Assembly (NCBI RefSeq): GCF_013426915.1
Contig: NZ_AP023182.1
Coordinates: 124,001 to 188,000 of the forward strand
Origin: Paraburkholderia sp. PGU19
GTDB taxonomy: Bacteria > Pseudomonadota > Gammaproteobacteria > Burkholderiales > Burkholderiaceae
Direction of reading: 5' to 3'
Length of the DNA: 64,000 bases
In this document: positions 18,572-28,187 of the stretch, in pieces
How positions within the stretch are numbered: the stretch's first letter is position 1
How the letters are laid out: each line of letters opens with the position of its first letter
Notes under the pieces: generated by a model
Seen by the model: only the letters and a program-made list of their open reading frames with translations
Database searches by the model: none
Told to the model about the DNA's origin: nothing
Translations under genes and position numbers: made by a program

Positions 18572-19282
18572 ATGAAGGCGCGCATCATTGCTCTGACAAT
18601 CGCGATACTATTCGCAAATCCCGTCACTTATGCGCAAGGGACCGACAACCGTGTCTACGCGCCCAATGAGCTTATTCTGGGTATGACCTACGGCGACTGG
18701 TCGGCCGCTTGGTGGCAATTCTATTTGCAAATCCCCAACGTTAGTAACAGCCACCCGTTCGTGGCTACTGCCAATACCACCTGCAACAACGGCAACCAAC
18801 CAGCCGGGCCCGTCTTCTTCCTGGCTGCCGTTGGCACGCAAACGTCACCACCACCGCAGGTCGTTCGCAGTTGCACGGTGCCAGCAGGAAGCCCGATTCT
18901 GGTTCCTATTGTCAATAATGAAACGTCCAATCTGGAAATAAATGGGAGTGACGCCGACCTCCGTACGGCGGCATTCTCGCCGTTCCCGCTATCCTCCCCT
19001 CCAACTATGACCGTGTCGCTCGATGGGACGAGCATCGGTTCTTTAAGCCAGTTCCGTTTTGAATCGCCTGTTTTCCCTTTCACAGCGCCTTCGCCAATCT
19101 CGACCTTCTTCTTTTATACGAGAACCGTTTCGGCTTCGAGCAGCCGTTCACCTCTTTCCGTGTCGGATGGCTATTGGATTGCGATCAAGCCGTTGCCTGT
19201 GGGTCTGCATACCTTGAGTTTTTCCGCCAGCCTTCCCGGAATCATCAATATCAACATGCTCTACCATCTCAACGTCCAATAG
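18572..19282 (+). CDS. secreted protein with a YGDWSAAWWQF motif
   Basis: Start at ATG 18572 (GGAGTCGAATT upstream), giving a signal peptide MKARIIALTIAILFANPVTYA-Q. The mature protein contains LGMTYGDWSAAWWQFYLQIP, the hallmark of a widespread family of secreted proteins of unknown function, then GPVFFLAAVG and SCTVPAGSPILVPIVNNETS, giving paired cysteines and a beta-rich body up to HLNVQ. At 236 residues it looks complete. DNA composition is lower in GC than the neighbours, which hints at transfer. Function unknown. Confidence 0.7.
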   Translation: MKARIIALTIAILFANPVTYAQGTDNRVYAPNELILGMTYGDWSAAWWQFYLQIPNVSNSHPFVATANTTCNNGNQPAGPVFFLAAVGTQTSPPPQVVRSCTVPAGSPILVPIVNNETSNLEINGSDADLRTAAFSPFPLSSPPTMTVSLDGTSIGSLSQFRFESPVFPFTAPSPISTFFFYTRTVSASSSRSPLSVSDGYWIAIKPLPVGLHTLSFSASLPGIININMLYHLNVQ

Positions 19283-19580
19283 CGCTGAGAGTACATTGTG
19301 GTGATGGCTGGAAGTGACGCATCCGTGAGCGCCGCACGCTCACCGAACCGAGTCTTCAGCAACGCATTCCTGATATACAAGCCCTGTTTTTAGGAACAGA
19401 CGGAAGACCTTTCCGATAGCGACGGCGACCATGACCCGTGACGGCCCTGATGCTGACGTTCGCGGCAACCCCTGCGCCGCGCAATTCGCTGTGATATCGC
19501 CAAGCGACGCGTTACGCGGCCAGCGAACCGTCGCATTGAGTTGCATGCATCTGGAAAACTTATTGCCAGGAAATCCGCAA
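19283..19580. other. intergenic region upstream of lipoprotein gene
   Basis: About 300 bases without a supported gene; the long minus-strand frame 19340-20419 is antisense to the propeller gene and lacks protein-like character. Confidence 0.35.
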
Positions 19581-19736
19581 ATGAATGCCTTCGTCTTATT
19601 TTTCAGGAGAGCATTGCACGCAACAGCTGCAATATTGGCCGCGACGACATTGACCGCATGTGGCGGAGACAACTCAGGTCCCGCCGGTTCCGCGGTCGAC
19701 AATTCGGCGTCGTCGACGTCCGCAAACGGAGGATAG
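19581..19736 (+). CDS. very small lipoprotein, 51 aa
   Basis: ATG at 19581 follows CCAGGAAATCCGCAA. The product MNAFVLFFRRALHATAAILA continues to TTLTACGGD, a lipoprotein signal with lipobox LTAC, and then only a Ser/Ala/Gly tail. It lies 74 bases before the propeller gene in the same direction. It may be a complete tiny lipoprotein or the head of a longer gene cut off; no continuation in another frame was recognised. Confidence 0.5.
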   Translation: MNAFVLFFRRALHATAAILAATTLTACGGDNSGPAGSAVDNSASSTSANGG

Positions 19737-19810
19737 TGCACCTTAGACGAGCCCAGCGTTCCATGACTTTGTTGTCCACACCAAGTAGCGAATACGAACG
19801 GAGGCATCAA

Positions 19811-20964
19811 ATGATTACATGTACTCTTGCTTGTTCGCATCATCGCCCGCTCCCGGCGAGACGCTGGGCTGAATGCCGTAATGTGCTTCGCTCCATGCTG
19901 CTGTCCGCAGTCGTTTCGATGACTGCCTGGACAGCCGGACACACGAGCGTTAATGCCCAGGTTGTGAATCAGCCGTCGCCGCCGGCTACGGACGAACTGT
20001 TCGTTGGCGACTTTGGAGACAATACCGTCAAGCGGTTTAACGCATCGACTGGTGCCTATCTCGGTACTTTCGTTTCTACTGGGGCTGCAGGCCTGAATGG
20101 ACCAATGGGAATGATTTTTAGCGACGGGCAGCTTGTGCTCCTTAACCAAAATGCCATCACCAACAACAACGGCGAGATTTTGCTCTTTGACAGCGCAACC
20201 GGTATGTTCACAAACAAGCTTGTCGCGTCCAGTGACCATAACGCACCGTTCTTTCCACAGACTGGCATCGTTCGCGGAGGACCCAAGGACCGTTTCTACG
20301 TCGCGGATATTGGCACCAAGGGAGGCAGCTGTGCGGCTGAAGGCAACGTCAAGCAATACAACCCTTTCGGTGCTTTTGTGGGCAACCTTAACCGTATAGC
20401 ATTCAAGCCCGAGTTTCATCCGAGGGGCGTGGTGTTCGGACCGGACGGTCTTTTGTATGTCTCATCAGTAGGATGTCTGATTCCGGGTGACCCGCTATTT
20501 GCCCCCTGAAGGGATACATCTTGCGGTTCAGTGCCCAGACCAACCAGTTCGTTGACGTCTTTGCATCCAATAATACTGTTCCCGACTTGCACCGCCCGGA
20601 GGGATTGGTTTTCGACAGTGCAGGCAACTTGTGGGTGACGAGTTTTCGTGCAAACGCGAACGATACTGACAAGGTCCTCAAACTAGACGGCAAAACGGGA
20701 GCGCTTCTCGACGAGCTGGTGCTAACGAATCCAAACGGCGCCAGAGCTTTCGCCCAGGCAATCATTTTCGGACCAGGCGGCTATCTGTATGTACCTATTA
20801 CGGGAAATGACTCACAGACGACAGGCGAGGTACGGCGCTGCAATCCCTCGACAATGAAATGCGTCCCCTTTGTTCCAACCAATGCCGCAGGCGGCCCGCT
20901 ACAGTCACCGTGGTTCCTGATTTTCAGGAAAAGCGACCCGGCGACGCTTAACTACCAGAACTAG
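19811..20964 (+). pseudogene. secreted NHL-like beta-propeller, one frameshift
   Basis: GGAGGCATCAA precedes ATG 19811. A signal peptide (LRSMLLSAVVSMTAWTAGHTSVNA) is followed by repeated blade motifs: DELFVGDFGDNTVKRFNAST, GEILLFDSATGMF, DRFYVADIGT, HPRGVVFGPDGLLYVSS. The first frame ends GDPLFAP then TGA (20507-20509). The continuation LKGYILRFSAQTNQFVDVFA, RPEGLVFDSAGNLWVTSF, GPGGYLYVPIT is intact in the next frame. Adding one C to the five-C run near 20502-20506 joins both into about 384 residues. It is either a real inactivating slip or a sequencing error in a homopolymer. Probably periplasmic; ligand unknown. Confidence 0.75.
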
Positions 20965-21166
20965 ATGGGATGCCTGGGGTATCAATTCGTTCGGCCTTGA
21001 ACCCCTTGGAAGAAGCCATCTCATGGACTGGAAAGATGCGGGGCATTCGGGGCATGTTGCACGTTTTGACCAACGTCGACACGAAGGCGAATACGGGATG
21101 GAAAAAGATTGACACCCTGCGCATTTGGCGCAGCAAGCAACCAAGTTGTGGAATAGGAGATATATC

Positions 21167-21460
21167 GTGGCAACTTATCTCAGCCTGTGGAACTTCTCGG
21201 ACCAGGGCATCCGTGCAGTGAAGGACACCACGAAGCGAGCCGGCACAATGAAAGAGATGGCGCAGAAGGCCGGTGTGACCGTGAAGGACATCTATTGGAC
21301 CCTGGGAACCTACGACGGCGTGGTTCTTTTCGAGGCCCAAAACGAAGAAGCTGTTGCCGCTCTTGGACTGGCGCTCGGCGCGCTGGGGAACGTGCGCACA
21401 CAGACCGTGCGTGCATTCTCGCTTGACGAGATGAATGGTGTCCTTGGCAAACTGCCTTGA
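21167..21460 (+). CDS. GYD-domain protein
   Basis: Start is GTG 21167, with AATAGGAGATATATC upstream and the family head (V)ATYLSLWNFSDQGIRAVKDT directly after it. The GYD family pattern follows: AQKAGVTVKDIYWTLGTYDG (the G-x-YD motif) and VVLFEAQNEEAVAALGLALG then TQTVRAFSLDEM. At 97 residues it is the usual full length of this ferredoxin-like dimeric family, whose function is unknown. Monocistronic. Confidence 0.85.
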   Translation: MATYLSLWNFSDQGIRAVKDTTKRAGTMKEMAQKAGVTVKDIYWTLGTYDGVVLFEAQNEEAVAALGLALGALGNVRTQTVRAFSLDEMNGVLGKLP

Positions 21461-22160
21461 GCGCAAAATTGGGGCACGTCGCACAGGCTGCCCACGCGCT
21501 GTGTCGGACTCTGAAGGCGACACACCGGTTCCCGTGCTTGCACCGGGCAACGGCAAGACGAAGACCGGTCGCTTGTGGGTGTACGTGCGCGATGATCGTG
21601 CGTTATGCAATGGCGAAGCTCGATCATCGTCTTGCCCGCAGTATAGGAGCCACGACCGGTTCGGTGTGACCTCGATCGATCAAGTTAGCCGTTGAAATTG
21701 GGAACGGCAAACACGCATCTACTCTGTAGTAGTGTGTGACAATCGGCTAACCGAGGAGGAACCGACGTTCAAATGGCTAATTCCAGGAGCGGCCGGAGTT
21801 GGCCGATGACCTGCCCGTCAGCTCACGCCTGATGCAGAACCCTTTGACCTCCCCTCTCACTTGCTGGCCGATTAGGCGGGCAAGCATGGAAAGATGATCG
21901 AACGAATACCCCTTACAGCGGTGAATCTGGTGGAAGGACAATTCGAACGCGACCAGAGAAATGCAGAACCTGTCCCGCCGTACGGCCGATGGTGCTGCCT
22001 TGAACCAGGTGAAAAGCCTTTCGTGCATCAATGGGGATTCGTATGCACCTTTCGTAGGTGCACGTCGCGTGGAAGCGGGCGCTCAAGCTCAGGGCATTGA
22101 CAAGCGGGAGCAACCTTCGTCGACCGAGCGCGGAGAGGCGTCGACGCGGAAACCGCCAGC
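21461..22160. other. intergenic region with one dispersed repeat
   Basis: 700 bases between convergent genes. A dispersed repeat copy lies at 21790-21805. Minus-strand frames 21777-22031 and 21913-22164 have no ribosome site or known motif. Confidence 0.35.
21790..21805. repeat. dispersed intergenic repeat core, copy 2
   Basis: CGGCCG-GAG-TTGGCCG, matching the copies at 5908-5923 and 51384-51399 apart from the three central bases. After the core, copies 2 and 3 both continue with a similar GA..CTGCC.GTC word. Confidence 0.5.
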
Positions 22161-23936
22161 TCATAGCCCTGAGCCGCCTGAAATTAGTCTAGCAGATCGG
22201 GGCCATTCAATGCGCGCTGTCGAAATAGCTGACGCGACCGGCACCGGCCCGCCAACTGTGACCACGTACCCGATGTCGGGCGCGGGTATCGACGGGTCCG
22301 CATTCGACAACGCAAGCATGTTAGACCCTGCCTGAAATGGCACATAGACGGTAACGGCGCCCACCCGTCCGTCGCCGCCAGTCGCAGGGAAAGCGAGCGT
22401 GGTCGGCCGTTTGCCATTCATGGCGAGTTGCGCGTAGGCGGTCTGTGCCCTGTCGTTGACATAGCCGATTTCGACGAAGCCCCCACGCGCGGTCGACGCG
22501 CTCCCGCGAAAATACGCCGTACCGAGCCGCGTAACTTTCTCGCCGCCCGGGCAGGCTGGACAACGCGAGTAGGCAGCTGTCCCGGCCAGCGGGCCCGGTT
22601 GCCACGCTACCGGGACTGTATCGGTGCCGCTCACCGTGAGCATAGTCACGCCTCCGGCGGGCACGTCCGGCGCTGTATAGGACGCGGTGAATCGACCAAG
22701 GTCTTTTCGGGCCCACACGTCGCGCACCGTCGCCTGCGATGACGGAGCGAAGCCGAGTGCGTCCCATGTGACCGCCATCGGCGCATCCGTCGCCGAGTTG
22801 TTGAAGAGGACGACCGCTCGCTGTCCCGCCCCGGCCAGCAGCTTCGCCCAGACCTGCAGCCCGCCGGCCTGTGCCACCAGCAGCCCTTGCAGGCCCAATC
22901 CATCCTGATCGATCGCAAGCACGTCGGGATTCGTCAGCAGGCTTGCCGTGTCGGCGGCGAGCGGCTTCGCCAGATCGTTGCCGAGAATCATCGGCGCGCC
23001 TGCTATCGCCCACAGGCTGACGTGCGCCTGATCGTGAACGGCGGACATCCCCATTGCGGCGACCATCATGTCGGGGTCGTTGTAGTAGCCGGTATGCTGA
23101 CCTTCCGGGTGATAGTTGCCGGCCAGGTTATAGGTGACGCTGCCGAAGTCCGGTGTAATGTCGCGTGTGGTTCGCCACATCGTGCCCACCCCGGCACCCC
23201 ACACCCACGGCCCTTCGCCGTAGTCGGGAAACGATTTGTCGGTGGGGATCGTGCCCCCGTCGCACAGGCTGAACGTCATCAGCTGGCCAGTCTGCGAATA
23301 GGCGCGTCGGATGGCTTGCGCGATCGACCGGTAGGTTGTCTGCGGATCGTAGTTTTCTGCCGCGCCCCCGCAAAAGTCGACCTTGACGAAATCAAATCCC
23401 CATTGCGCAAATTGCAGAAAATCGTGATCGTAGTGTGCGAAGTCGCTTCCGACGAAATGCGTACCATCCGCTCGCTTGCCGCAGCCTCGCGGACCCGCAT
23501 CGATATAAATGCCCGCCTTCAGGCCCTTGCCATGGATATAACGGGCAATGGCCTGCATTCCGCCGGGCCATTGCGTCGTGTCGACGATGAAATTACCGCT
23601 TTCATCTCTCTGCCCTGAGCGCCACCAGCCTTCGTCGATGTTCACATACCGGTATCCGGCTCCCGAAGTGATGTGTGTGTTCAGCGCCGCCACCCCGTCG
23701 GCTTCGTCCTTGATGACGTCATGGTTCACGCCTTCACCGAGGCTGTTCCAGGATGACCAGCCCATCGGCGGTGGGGGCACGCGTACCTGCGTTGCGCGTA
23801 GAGCGGGCGCGGGCAGGTTTGTGGGCGTGGATCGTGCTGCCTCTGTAGTGCCTGACCCAACGACGCGCCCGCAAGCGCACAGGCTCGAAATCAGCCACAG
23901 AACAAGGAACACGCGCTGATGGCAACATGGTCGCAT
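22161..23936 (-). CDS. GH27 alpha-galactosidase lipoprotein
   Basis: Start placed at ATG 23934-23936, which yields a lipoprotein signal (VFLVLWLISSLCAC, lipobox around Cys20-22). The GH27 barrel begins PPPMGWSSWNSLGEGVN (about 55-70) and has YRYVNIDEGWW, the nucleophile segment FDFVKVDFCGG (about D187) and the acid/base loop YYNDPDMM (about D289), with the disulphide-type cysteines of the family. A beta-sandwich domain (residues 390-470) and a C-terminal carbohydrate-binding-like module (AYFRGSASTARGGFVEIGYV, about 490-575) complete 591 residues. It should remove terminal alpha-galactose from plant oligosaccharides or galactomannan outside the inner membrane. No sugar transporter is adjacent. 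Confidence 0.88.
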   Translation of the reverse strand: MRPCCHQRVFLVLWLISSLCACGRVVGSGTTEAARSTPTNLPAPALRATQVRVPPPPMGWSSWNSLGEGVNHDVIKDEADGVAALNTHITSGAGYRYVNIDEGWWRSGQRDESGNFIVDTTQWPGGMQAIARYIHGKGLKAGIYIDAGPRGCGKRADGTHFVGSDFAHYDHDFLQFAQWGFDFVKVDFCGGAAENYDPQTTYRSIAQAIRRAYSQTGQLMTFSLCDGGTIPTDKSFPDYGEGPWVWGAGVGTMWRTTRDITPDFGSVTYNLAGNYHPEGQHTGYYNDPDMMVAAMGMSAVHDQAHVSLWAIAGAPMILGNDLAKPLAADTASLLTNPDVLAIDQDGLGLQGLLVAQAGGLQVWAKLLAGAGQRAVVLFNNSATDAPMAVTWDALGFAPSSQATVRDVWARKDLGRFTASYTAPDVPAGGVTMLTVSGTDTVPVAWQPGPLAGTAAYSRCPACPGGEKVTRLGTAYFRGSASTARGGFVEIGYVNDRAQTAYAQLAMNGKRPTTLAFPATGGDGRVGAVTVYVPFQAGSNMLALSNADPSIPAPDIGYVVTVGGPVPVASAISTARIEWPRSARLISGGSGL

Positions 23937-24111
23937 AGCCGTCTGGTTCGCACGAGGTCTGTTTGAACATTTGAACCAGGTGTCGCGCAAGGACATCCCT
24001 CCGTCGGGTGCGCCTGGTTTCCCTGCCTGCCCGAGCATCATGTGCGAAATCAGCCAGCCGCTTTCAATTGATGGTCTCGCCACTCCATCGGTCGCGGTTG
24101 CGCCAGAACGA

Positions 24112-24477
24112 TCACAGCGGGCAGGTTTCGCGTTCCGGATAATCGACGCATTCCTCATGTGGACACCCGATGATGCGATTGACGGATACGACCGATCGGG
24201 CGCCATGATGGTCGATGAACCGGACGATCTGTTCGGTGACTGTCGGATCGGTCCTCGCATCGCCGGCTGGACAAAACCACCGCCCAATGGGATCGGCATC
24301 CGCACCTTCGTACGATTTCCGTGTCGCCATGTACGCGTCGAACAGGCACGCATGCAGGTGACTGAGTTGCTGCCGCAGGCTCACCAGTTCGTGCTGGTCA
24401 CCTTCATGCTCCCGGCTCAGCATCTCCGCCAGCAAGGTCATCGAGGCGTCTACTTCACCGTACGGCGTGACGGTCAC
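24112..24477 (-). CDS. hypothetical protein with a C-terminal Cys/His patch
   Basis: GTG start at 24475-24477 (in-frame Met at codon 13 is an alternative). Helical N-terminal half (MTLLAEMLSREHEGDQHELV, LRQQLSHLHACLFDAYMATR), then RWFCPAGDA and a C-terminal GCPHEECVDYPERETCPL. The stop falls right after CPL; a TGC-to-TGA change there would have removed a final CP-type extension, so the natural end may be a few residues longer. Cys/His spacing suggests metal binding but is not a recognised finger. Confidence 0.55.
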   Translation of the reverse strand: MTVTPYGEVDASMTLLAEMLSREHEGDQHELVSLRQQLSHLHACLFDAYMATRKSYEGADADPIGRWFCPAGDARTDPTVTEQIVRFIDHHGARSVVSVNRIIGCPHEECVDYPERETCPL

Positions 24478-24796
24478 CGCGGCTCTTGCTCGTCCACGTC
24501 GGTCAATGCTTCAGGAACGAAGACCCAGCGCGCAGGGCCGGTGATTGTTGCGTTCTGAATGGCATGGCAGAGTCGTCTACCTGATGAGCGTGACCGTCAG
24601 CGCAGGCTTGTCCGCCAACCTCGTTATCGATTAGTTTCAATGCGTGCCTCCAAAGACAATCATCCGGTCAGGGAACGAAAAGCCTGTCTTTGAGCTTATA
24701 ACATGCAGCGCACGCATTTGCGAAGTAGCCCCGCGTTTGTTGCACATGGGGCGTCTTTCGCTCGATTACTCCAATTACAACGGAGCGCCGACGCTG

Positions 24797-25225
24797 CTAA
24801 ACAACGGCAGTTTGCTTGAGGACCTGCGAGGCCACTTCATCCACGGCAGCCTTGGTCAACTTGACGATTTCATCGACTTCGGCACGCGTCGTCACGAGCG
24901 GCGGCGCAAAGCCGAGAATGTCGCCATGCGGCATCGCGCGTGCAATGAGTCCGTATTGCAGCGCAGCGGCCGACACGCGCGGGCCGACCTTCAATGCGGT
25001 ATCGAATGGACGGCGCTCTTCCTTATTCGCCATGAATTCGAGTGCGGCGAGCATCCCTGCGCCGCGCACTTCGCCGACGAGTACGTCCAGCCATGCCCCA
25101 TCGGGCCGAATTCCTGCGAGCCCTGAGCTATCACATCCCAGACCTTATCGCCGACGATAACGGCCGACAGCGGCGCATACGCGCTCGTCAAGCCCTTCGC
25201 GACCGTGATCAGGTCCGGCTCGATG
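24797..25225 (-). pseudogene. C-terminal half of a class III aminotransferase, with deletion
   Basis: From about 25213 the minus strand reads EPDLITVAKGLTSAYAPLSA with the PLP-binding Lys in AKG, then VIVGDKVWDVIAQGSQEFGP and MGHGWTYS. A deletion plus frame change at about 25065 then joins to VGEVRGAGMLAALEFMANKE, RPFDTALKVGPRVSAAALQY, GFAPPLVTTRAEVDEIVKLT and the natural end. About 45-50 residues (the GHPVCAAAAL segment) are missing. This half lies head to head with the middle part of what looks like the same enzyme, on the plus strand from 25227, so an inversion split the gene. Confidence 0.8.
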
Positions 25226-25226
25226 C

Positions 25227-26180
25227 ATGTCCGGTTCCGATGCGAACGAAACGCAGATCAAGATCGTCTGGTACTACAACAACGTAAAAGGCCGTCCGAA
25301 CAAGAAGAAGATCATTTCGGGCCAGCGTGGCTATCACGGGTCTGGCATCGTGACGGGCAGCCTGACAGGCCTGCCGAGTTTCCATCAGCACTTTGATTTG
25401 CCCATCGATCGCGTCAAGCATACGGTATGTCCGCATTGGTATCGTCAGGCCCCCGCTGGCATGAGCGATGCGCAGTTCGTCGACTATTGCGTCGAAGAAC
25501 TGGAGAAGCTGATCGCGAAGGAAGGTGCGGATACGATCGCCGCTTTCATCGGCGAACCGGTGATGGGCACGGGCGGCATACTGCCGCCGCCGGCCGGTTA
25601 CGGGCTGTCTGACGGCCGTGTCATCGATGGCAGTCGCGGCGGCAACAGCGCCCGTTTCCTGAACCATGCGTGCGCACCCAACTGCGAGGCGATCGAGACG
25701 GGCGATCGAGTCTTCATCCACGCACTCACCGGCATCATGCCCGGCGAAGAACTTTTCATTGACTACAGTCTCGCGATTGACGGCGAGATGCCTGAAGACA
25801 TTCGTGTCCAGTACGCGTGTCATTGCGGCGACCCCGTCTGCCGTGGATCGATGCTTGGCAGTGCATTGACTGCGACGTCACTACAGCGTTGCCCACACGC
25901 ATATGGCCGACTGCATGACGATAGTTGGCTTGTATATGTCGGCAGCACTTGTTTGCACTTTGCGCTCCCAGCCGACGCTCGCCGCTGGGCAGGTACCATC
26001 GATTGTCGTCAAATTGGCAACGGTCGGTATGGGTGTCGAGCAGCCGCTCGGCATCTCAACTCAATGACAAAACATCGGCCGGAGCTGACGTTCGGCGATC
26101 GGAGTCGTGCGGCTGCTGCTAATCGCTTTGCTGACTTTCGCAAACTGGCGTCGGCGAATGTCAGCTCGCTCTGTCAATGA
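25227..26180 (+). pseudogene. aminotransferase middle part fused in frame to a SET domain
   Basis: Residues 1-128 are the central part of a class III aminotransferase (SGSDANETQIKIVWYYNNVK, ISGQRGYHGSGIVTGSLTG, RVKHTVCPHWYRQAPAGMSD, ADTIAAFIGEPVMGTGG). After ILPPPAGY the frame enters GLSDGRVIDGSRGGNSARFL and NHACAPNCEAIETGDRVFIH, the C-terminal two thirds of a SET domain with ELFIDYSLAI and post-SET YACHCGDPVCRGSML. From about 25870 the frame is noise up to the stop. Neither domain is complete: the aminotransferase lacks its PLP Lys, the SET domain its first strands. No ribosome site is visible at the ATG. Confidence 0.8.
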
Positions 26181-26307
26181 ACGAGTCTTAACAACAGCAG
26201 CGATTCGTCGCCCACAGCACAAGGCCGTCGATTTAAGCGCGGGCGCTGAACATCGTCGCGCCTGACATGCACAGATCAATAGTTAGCACCCGATGGCAAA
26301 AAAGCCG

Positions 26308-27183
26308 TCAATACTTTTCGATGAGCGAAACGAGGTGCGCGAGCATTTCGTCCGCGTTGTCGACACCGCTGCGGGCATTGGCCTCATGTGCTTCACGCGC
26401 ACGCCGCCACTCGTTTGTGAACGCTATTTTTTCCCGACTGGCCTTCTGCGAGATGTCAAACGTGACGCTGTTCTCGAGTTCGCCGATCAAGATGTAAAGC
26501 TCGTGCGCAGTTTGGCTGCCATTGATCAGGTCGAGCAGGTCCTTGTTGATCAACTGGACGGCCGCGGTGATATCGGTGGACGCACCAGTGATGAGCAGGG
26601 AGAGGCTGGCCTGAAATTTCAGCTTGTCGGTGGCCTGGTGGTAGTTGTTTTTGTCCATCTCGGAGAAGATGCGCAGGACCTCTGGGTCGTGGACCCATTG
26701 CTGGCGCAACTTGCGCAGGTTGGCGCGAACGATCTCGATCGCTTTGTTGATGGAGGCATCGTCTGGCACGAGGTTCGCGACGGAACTGTTCACCTCGGTG
26801 ATCAAGCGCTGGTATAGAGCCTCGTCGCTGCTGGGTAGTCGGGCGCAACCTCTGGACATCAGCGCCGCCTTGATCACTGCACCGGTCCCGGCACCGTGCT
26901 TGGCAACCACTTTCTGGATGACAAGTTCGCCATAGGGCTTTATCTCCTCGTCGTAGTGCACCAGATGGCGGCGGTCCAGATCCATCCCTTGATCAGCTTT
27001 GGGAATCAGTTTTTTGGCTCGGGTATTAAAGTCGGGCCGCCCCACAATCTTGACGTTGCCGGTGAGATCGACGGAGACCTTGAATTCCTTCTTCTTCTTC
27101 GCTTTGGTCTTGGCGACGCTGCCCTTGAGCGGGCTCACCAGCTTCTGATTCGCGACAGTCTGATTTTGGTTCATCTTGCCCAT
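26308..27183 (-). CDS. uncharacterised protein with a DRRHLVHYDE motif
   Basis: ACGGAGCGGCC precedes ATG 27181-27183. Residues 1-45 are Lys-rich (KTKAKKKKEFKVSVDL). At about 57-80 comes KKLIPKADQGMDLDRRHLVH and YDEEIKPYG; an RRH-type motif of this kind is found in some polymorphic-toxin and eCIS-linked proteins, a weak resemblance from memory. The rest (100-291) is all-helical: LYQRLITEVNSSVANLVPDD, ANLRKLRQQWVHDPEVLRIF, QASLSLLITGASTDITAAVQ. No signal peptide. Flanks give no partner gene, so any effector role is speculation. Confidence 0.6.
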   Translation of the reverse strand: MGKMNQNQTVANQKLVSPLKGSVAKTKAKKKKEFKVSVDLTGNVKIVGRPDFNTRAKKLIPKADQGMDLDRRHLVHYDEEIKPYGELVIQKVVAKHGAGTGAVIKAALMSRGCARLPSSDEALYQRLITEVNSSVANLVPDDASINKAIEIVRANLRKLRQQWVHDPEVLRIFSEMDKNNYHQATDKLKFQASLSLLITGASTDITAAVQLINKDLLDLINGSQTAHELYILIGELENSVTFDISQKASREKIAFTNEWRRAREAHEANARSGVDNADEMLAHLVSLIEKY

Positions 27184-27423
27184 GGCCGCTCCGTAGAATT
27201 TCAGGTCGTCGATGCAGGATGCGGGGATCGGATCATTCGTCGAATCCTGTCCCGCCCAAGGTCCTCTTCAGTTGGCCCACGCAGGGAACGATGCGCAACG
27301 ACATCGCCGCGTCGCTATAGTCTACGGCGTTTCAGGGCTCGACACTTTCATCGTCTGCCGCTGAAACGGCTCGGGCACAAGGCGAAAGCGGCTACCAAAT
27401 GACGAATCCCATAGCTGGGGGAA

Positions 27424-27835
27424 CTATGCGGCTTCGCCTCGCTGAGTTGCGAACCGGTTCTTCTCGAATGTCATGGGACTGACGTAGTCGAGCGTAGAGT
27501 GTAATCGGCGCGCATTGTAAAAGCCGATCCAATCAATCCCCTCATCCATTGCGGCGCGCCGCGTGGCGAAGCGTCGTCCGTCCATGCGCGCTACTTTCAA
27601 CGAATCCCACAGACTCTCAGTCCGCGCACTCCCTACAATCGCCGCGTCGGGTCATCGACGAAAGCATGCCATAGTTCTTCAACGTATCCTGAAACAGGCC
27701 ACTGCAGTTCTGGGCGCCCCGCTCGCTATGCACGATTACGCCGACTTCAGGGCGTCTCCTGAAACACGCCATACAGAGATTCGTTTTTCGGGGGCAAGCT
27801 CAGGTGCGCGTCGTGCGTGACCCTCCATAATCGCG
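27424..27835 (-). pseudogene. IS3-family transposase OrfB C-terminal remnant
   Basis: The minus strand from the TAG at 27424-27426 upward reads, in reverse order, FEKNRFATQRGEAA, GFYNARRLHSTLDYVSPMT and GRRFATRRAAMDEGIDWI, the conserved end of IS3-type DDE transposases (the RRLHSTLDYVSP block). Further upstream VHSERGAQNC, KNYGMLSSMT and ESLWDSLKVARMDG are recognisable but need frame changes around the catalytic Glu (NAPTES region), so it has accumulated indels. The first two thirds of OrfB, OrfA and the left end are gone. Confidence 0.75.
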
Positions 27836-28187
27836 CCTGGCTGGAAGAGCAGGCACTTGCGCACCACTAGAGGAAGAAACCTCATTACCTCCTCGTCGGC
27901 CTGAGCTGACGTTCATGTGTCGCAGTTGGTAAGGCAGCTTATGGCTGCTCTTTTGCCATTCGCACCGCCGCGACCGCGAATGTCATCTCTCGCTGCAGTT
28001 GGAATGGTACTTGCCGCCCCCTATGCGCAGGTCGAAATTATGCGCAGATCGTATCGGGCGGCAGGCGAGAGCAAATCGTGTCGAATGGATTTAGCTGCGC
28101 ATGGGCAGTTGTGATGCCGTCGGCGCGGCTACGAGGGACCTGATCTGCGGTCCCAATGGCAGTCGTGCGCATGCCGCAAAGCGGTCG
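27836..28187. other. intergenic region, no gene recognised
   Basis: About 350 bases between the IS3 remnant and the end of etfA. The plus frame 27917-28114 lacks a ribosome site. No terminator for the etf operon could be identified with confidence. Confidence 0.3.

Noticed and set aside
19340..20419. 359-codon minus-strand frame
   Set aside because: Antisense to the secreted propeller gene, with no start signal or recognisable domains.
27563..27820. small plus-strand gene
   Set aside because: Antisense to the IS3 remnant and without ribosome site.
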